From contig ONOZ01000013.1 of assembly GCA_900319595.1 (NCBI GenBank), positions 1 through 7,788 on the forward strand: a DNA stretch of 7,788 bases, in the 5' to 3' direction. This stretch comes from an uncultured Bacteroidales bacterium. Its GTDB lineage: Bacteria; Bacteroidota; Bacteroidia; Bacteroidales; P3. Within the stretch, counting starts at the first letter, position 1. Each line of letters opens with the position of its first letter. Shown here piece by piece: positions 7,414-7,788 of this stretch. A model generated the notes under the pieces. The model saw nothing but the letters and a program-made list of their open reading frames with translations, was not told where the DNA came from and did no database searches. The translations under genes were made by a program, and so were the position numbers.

Positions 7414-7788
7414 TTATTTTATATAAGGATGTCCCTCTGCTCCTATAAAGAAATATGATGCTGGCTTTAAAACATTATCTAAAGTAAAGAATTGCATTAT
7501 CAAAGTATCCTTATATTTATCCGATATTGCATAGCAACGATTTATGTCAAAAATATTGTAAATATCTTCATCGTCTTTTGCAATAGATTCTGGATCTGTC
7601 AGTTTTACAAAAGTTTTAAGATTATGCTTTATTCCTTTTTTATCTTTTACTGTTACAATAAATGATGGTTGTTTTGTAAATATAGTATCCTTTTCTATTT
7701 GCGGAATATCCTTTGCAATGTGTTCATAATTCATCTCTACAAAAGAAGATAAAAATGCCAAAACTTTATTAGTATCAAACTCCGATAG
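7414..7788 (-). CDS. Partial gene, C-terminal part, possibly DUF4340-like envelope protein
   Basis: The frame is open from the right edge to the TAA at 7414-7416, giving about 124 residues. No convincing start is visible; the TTG at 7759-7761 is an internal Leu codon, preceded in frame by LSEFDTNKV. The 5' part therefore lies outside the window. The fragment has a mixed alpha/beta look, with no membrane segment and one cysteine. Its pattern is FDTNKVLAFLSSFVEMNYE, then a linker, a strand pair around PSFIVTVKDKKGIKHNLKTF, and finally NIFDINRCYAI, KDTLIMQFFTLDNVLKPASYFF. From memory this resembles the C-terminus of Bacteroidota DUF4340 proteins (FD...VxxYLxxFxxxxYE ... DxDRxYAL ... QYFVFDxxLxPxSYF), which are usually single-pass envelope proteins of unknown function. 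The protein family is a tentative inference; that it is a real gene is supported by the shared terminator and its coding character. Confidence 0.6.
   Translation of the reverse strand, partial: LSEFDTNKVLAFLSSFVEMNYEHIAKDIPQIEKDTIFTKQPSFIVTVKDKKGIKHNLKTFVKLTDPESIAKDDEDIYNIFDINRCYAISDKYKDTLIMQFFTLDNVLKPASYFFIGAEGHPYIK

Noticed and set aside
7759..7761. TTG as the start of the right-edge minus-strand gene
   Set aside because: The frame continues open to the last base, and the residues before it fit the same domain (LSEFDTNKV), so this is an internal Leu codon in a truncated gene.
1..7788. A novel defence, mobile or biosynthetic system
   Set aside because: All four intact or nearly intact genes belong to known envelope or radical SAM families. 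There are no transposases, integrases, repeat arrays, nucleases or toxin-antitoxin pairs, and base composition looks even by eye.

Overview
The window looks like a chromosomal segment of an AT-rich member of the Bacteroidota, most likely order Bacteroidales. Four things support this. There is a family S46 dipeptidyl-peptidase of the DPP7/DPP11 type. YidC has the long N-terminal periplasmic domain and a Bacteroidota-style C-terminal core. The TamB-like protein has a C-terminus of the Bacteroidota type. Two intergenic promoters match the phylum-specific primary sigma factor consensus (TTG, about 20 bp, TAnnTTTG), and the gene starts have AT-rich leaders without Shine-Dalgarno sequences. I cannot name genus or species.

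Layout, left to right. (1) 2-1921 (+): the C-terminal ~640 residues of a TamB/DUF490 inter-membrane protein whose 5' part lies outside the window. (2) 1957-4116 (+): a secreted S46 dipeptidyl-peptidase with all catalytic residues, DPP7-like in its specificity position. It starts 35 bp after tamB with no promoter visible between them, so the two are probably one transcript. (3) 4164-4227: a 22-bp perfect inverted repeat that acts as a terminator between convergent genes. (4) 4238-5191 (-): a radical SAM protein of the PflA-like COG1313/PflX group. (5) 5192-5348: a divergent intergenic region with one good promoter for each flanking gene. (6) 5349-7349 (+): yidC, the inner-membrane insertase. 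(7) 7369-7405: a second bidirectional terminator. (8) 7414-7788 (-): the C-terminal part of a gene that runs off the right edge, tentatively a DUF4340-like envelope protein.

Most of the window concerns the cell envelope: TamB in lipid or protein transport between membranes, YidC in inner-membrane protein insertion, and an S46 peptidase in periplasmic peptide breakdown. The radical SAM gene is transcribed alone and its target is unknown. Gene density is high, no gap exceeds 160 bp, and I see no mobile element, CRISPR array, RNA gene or phage sequence. I did not find a new defence or mobile system. The most unusual points are the near-leaderless radical SAM transcript and the pair of divergent promoters sharing an 11-nt core.
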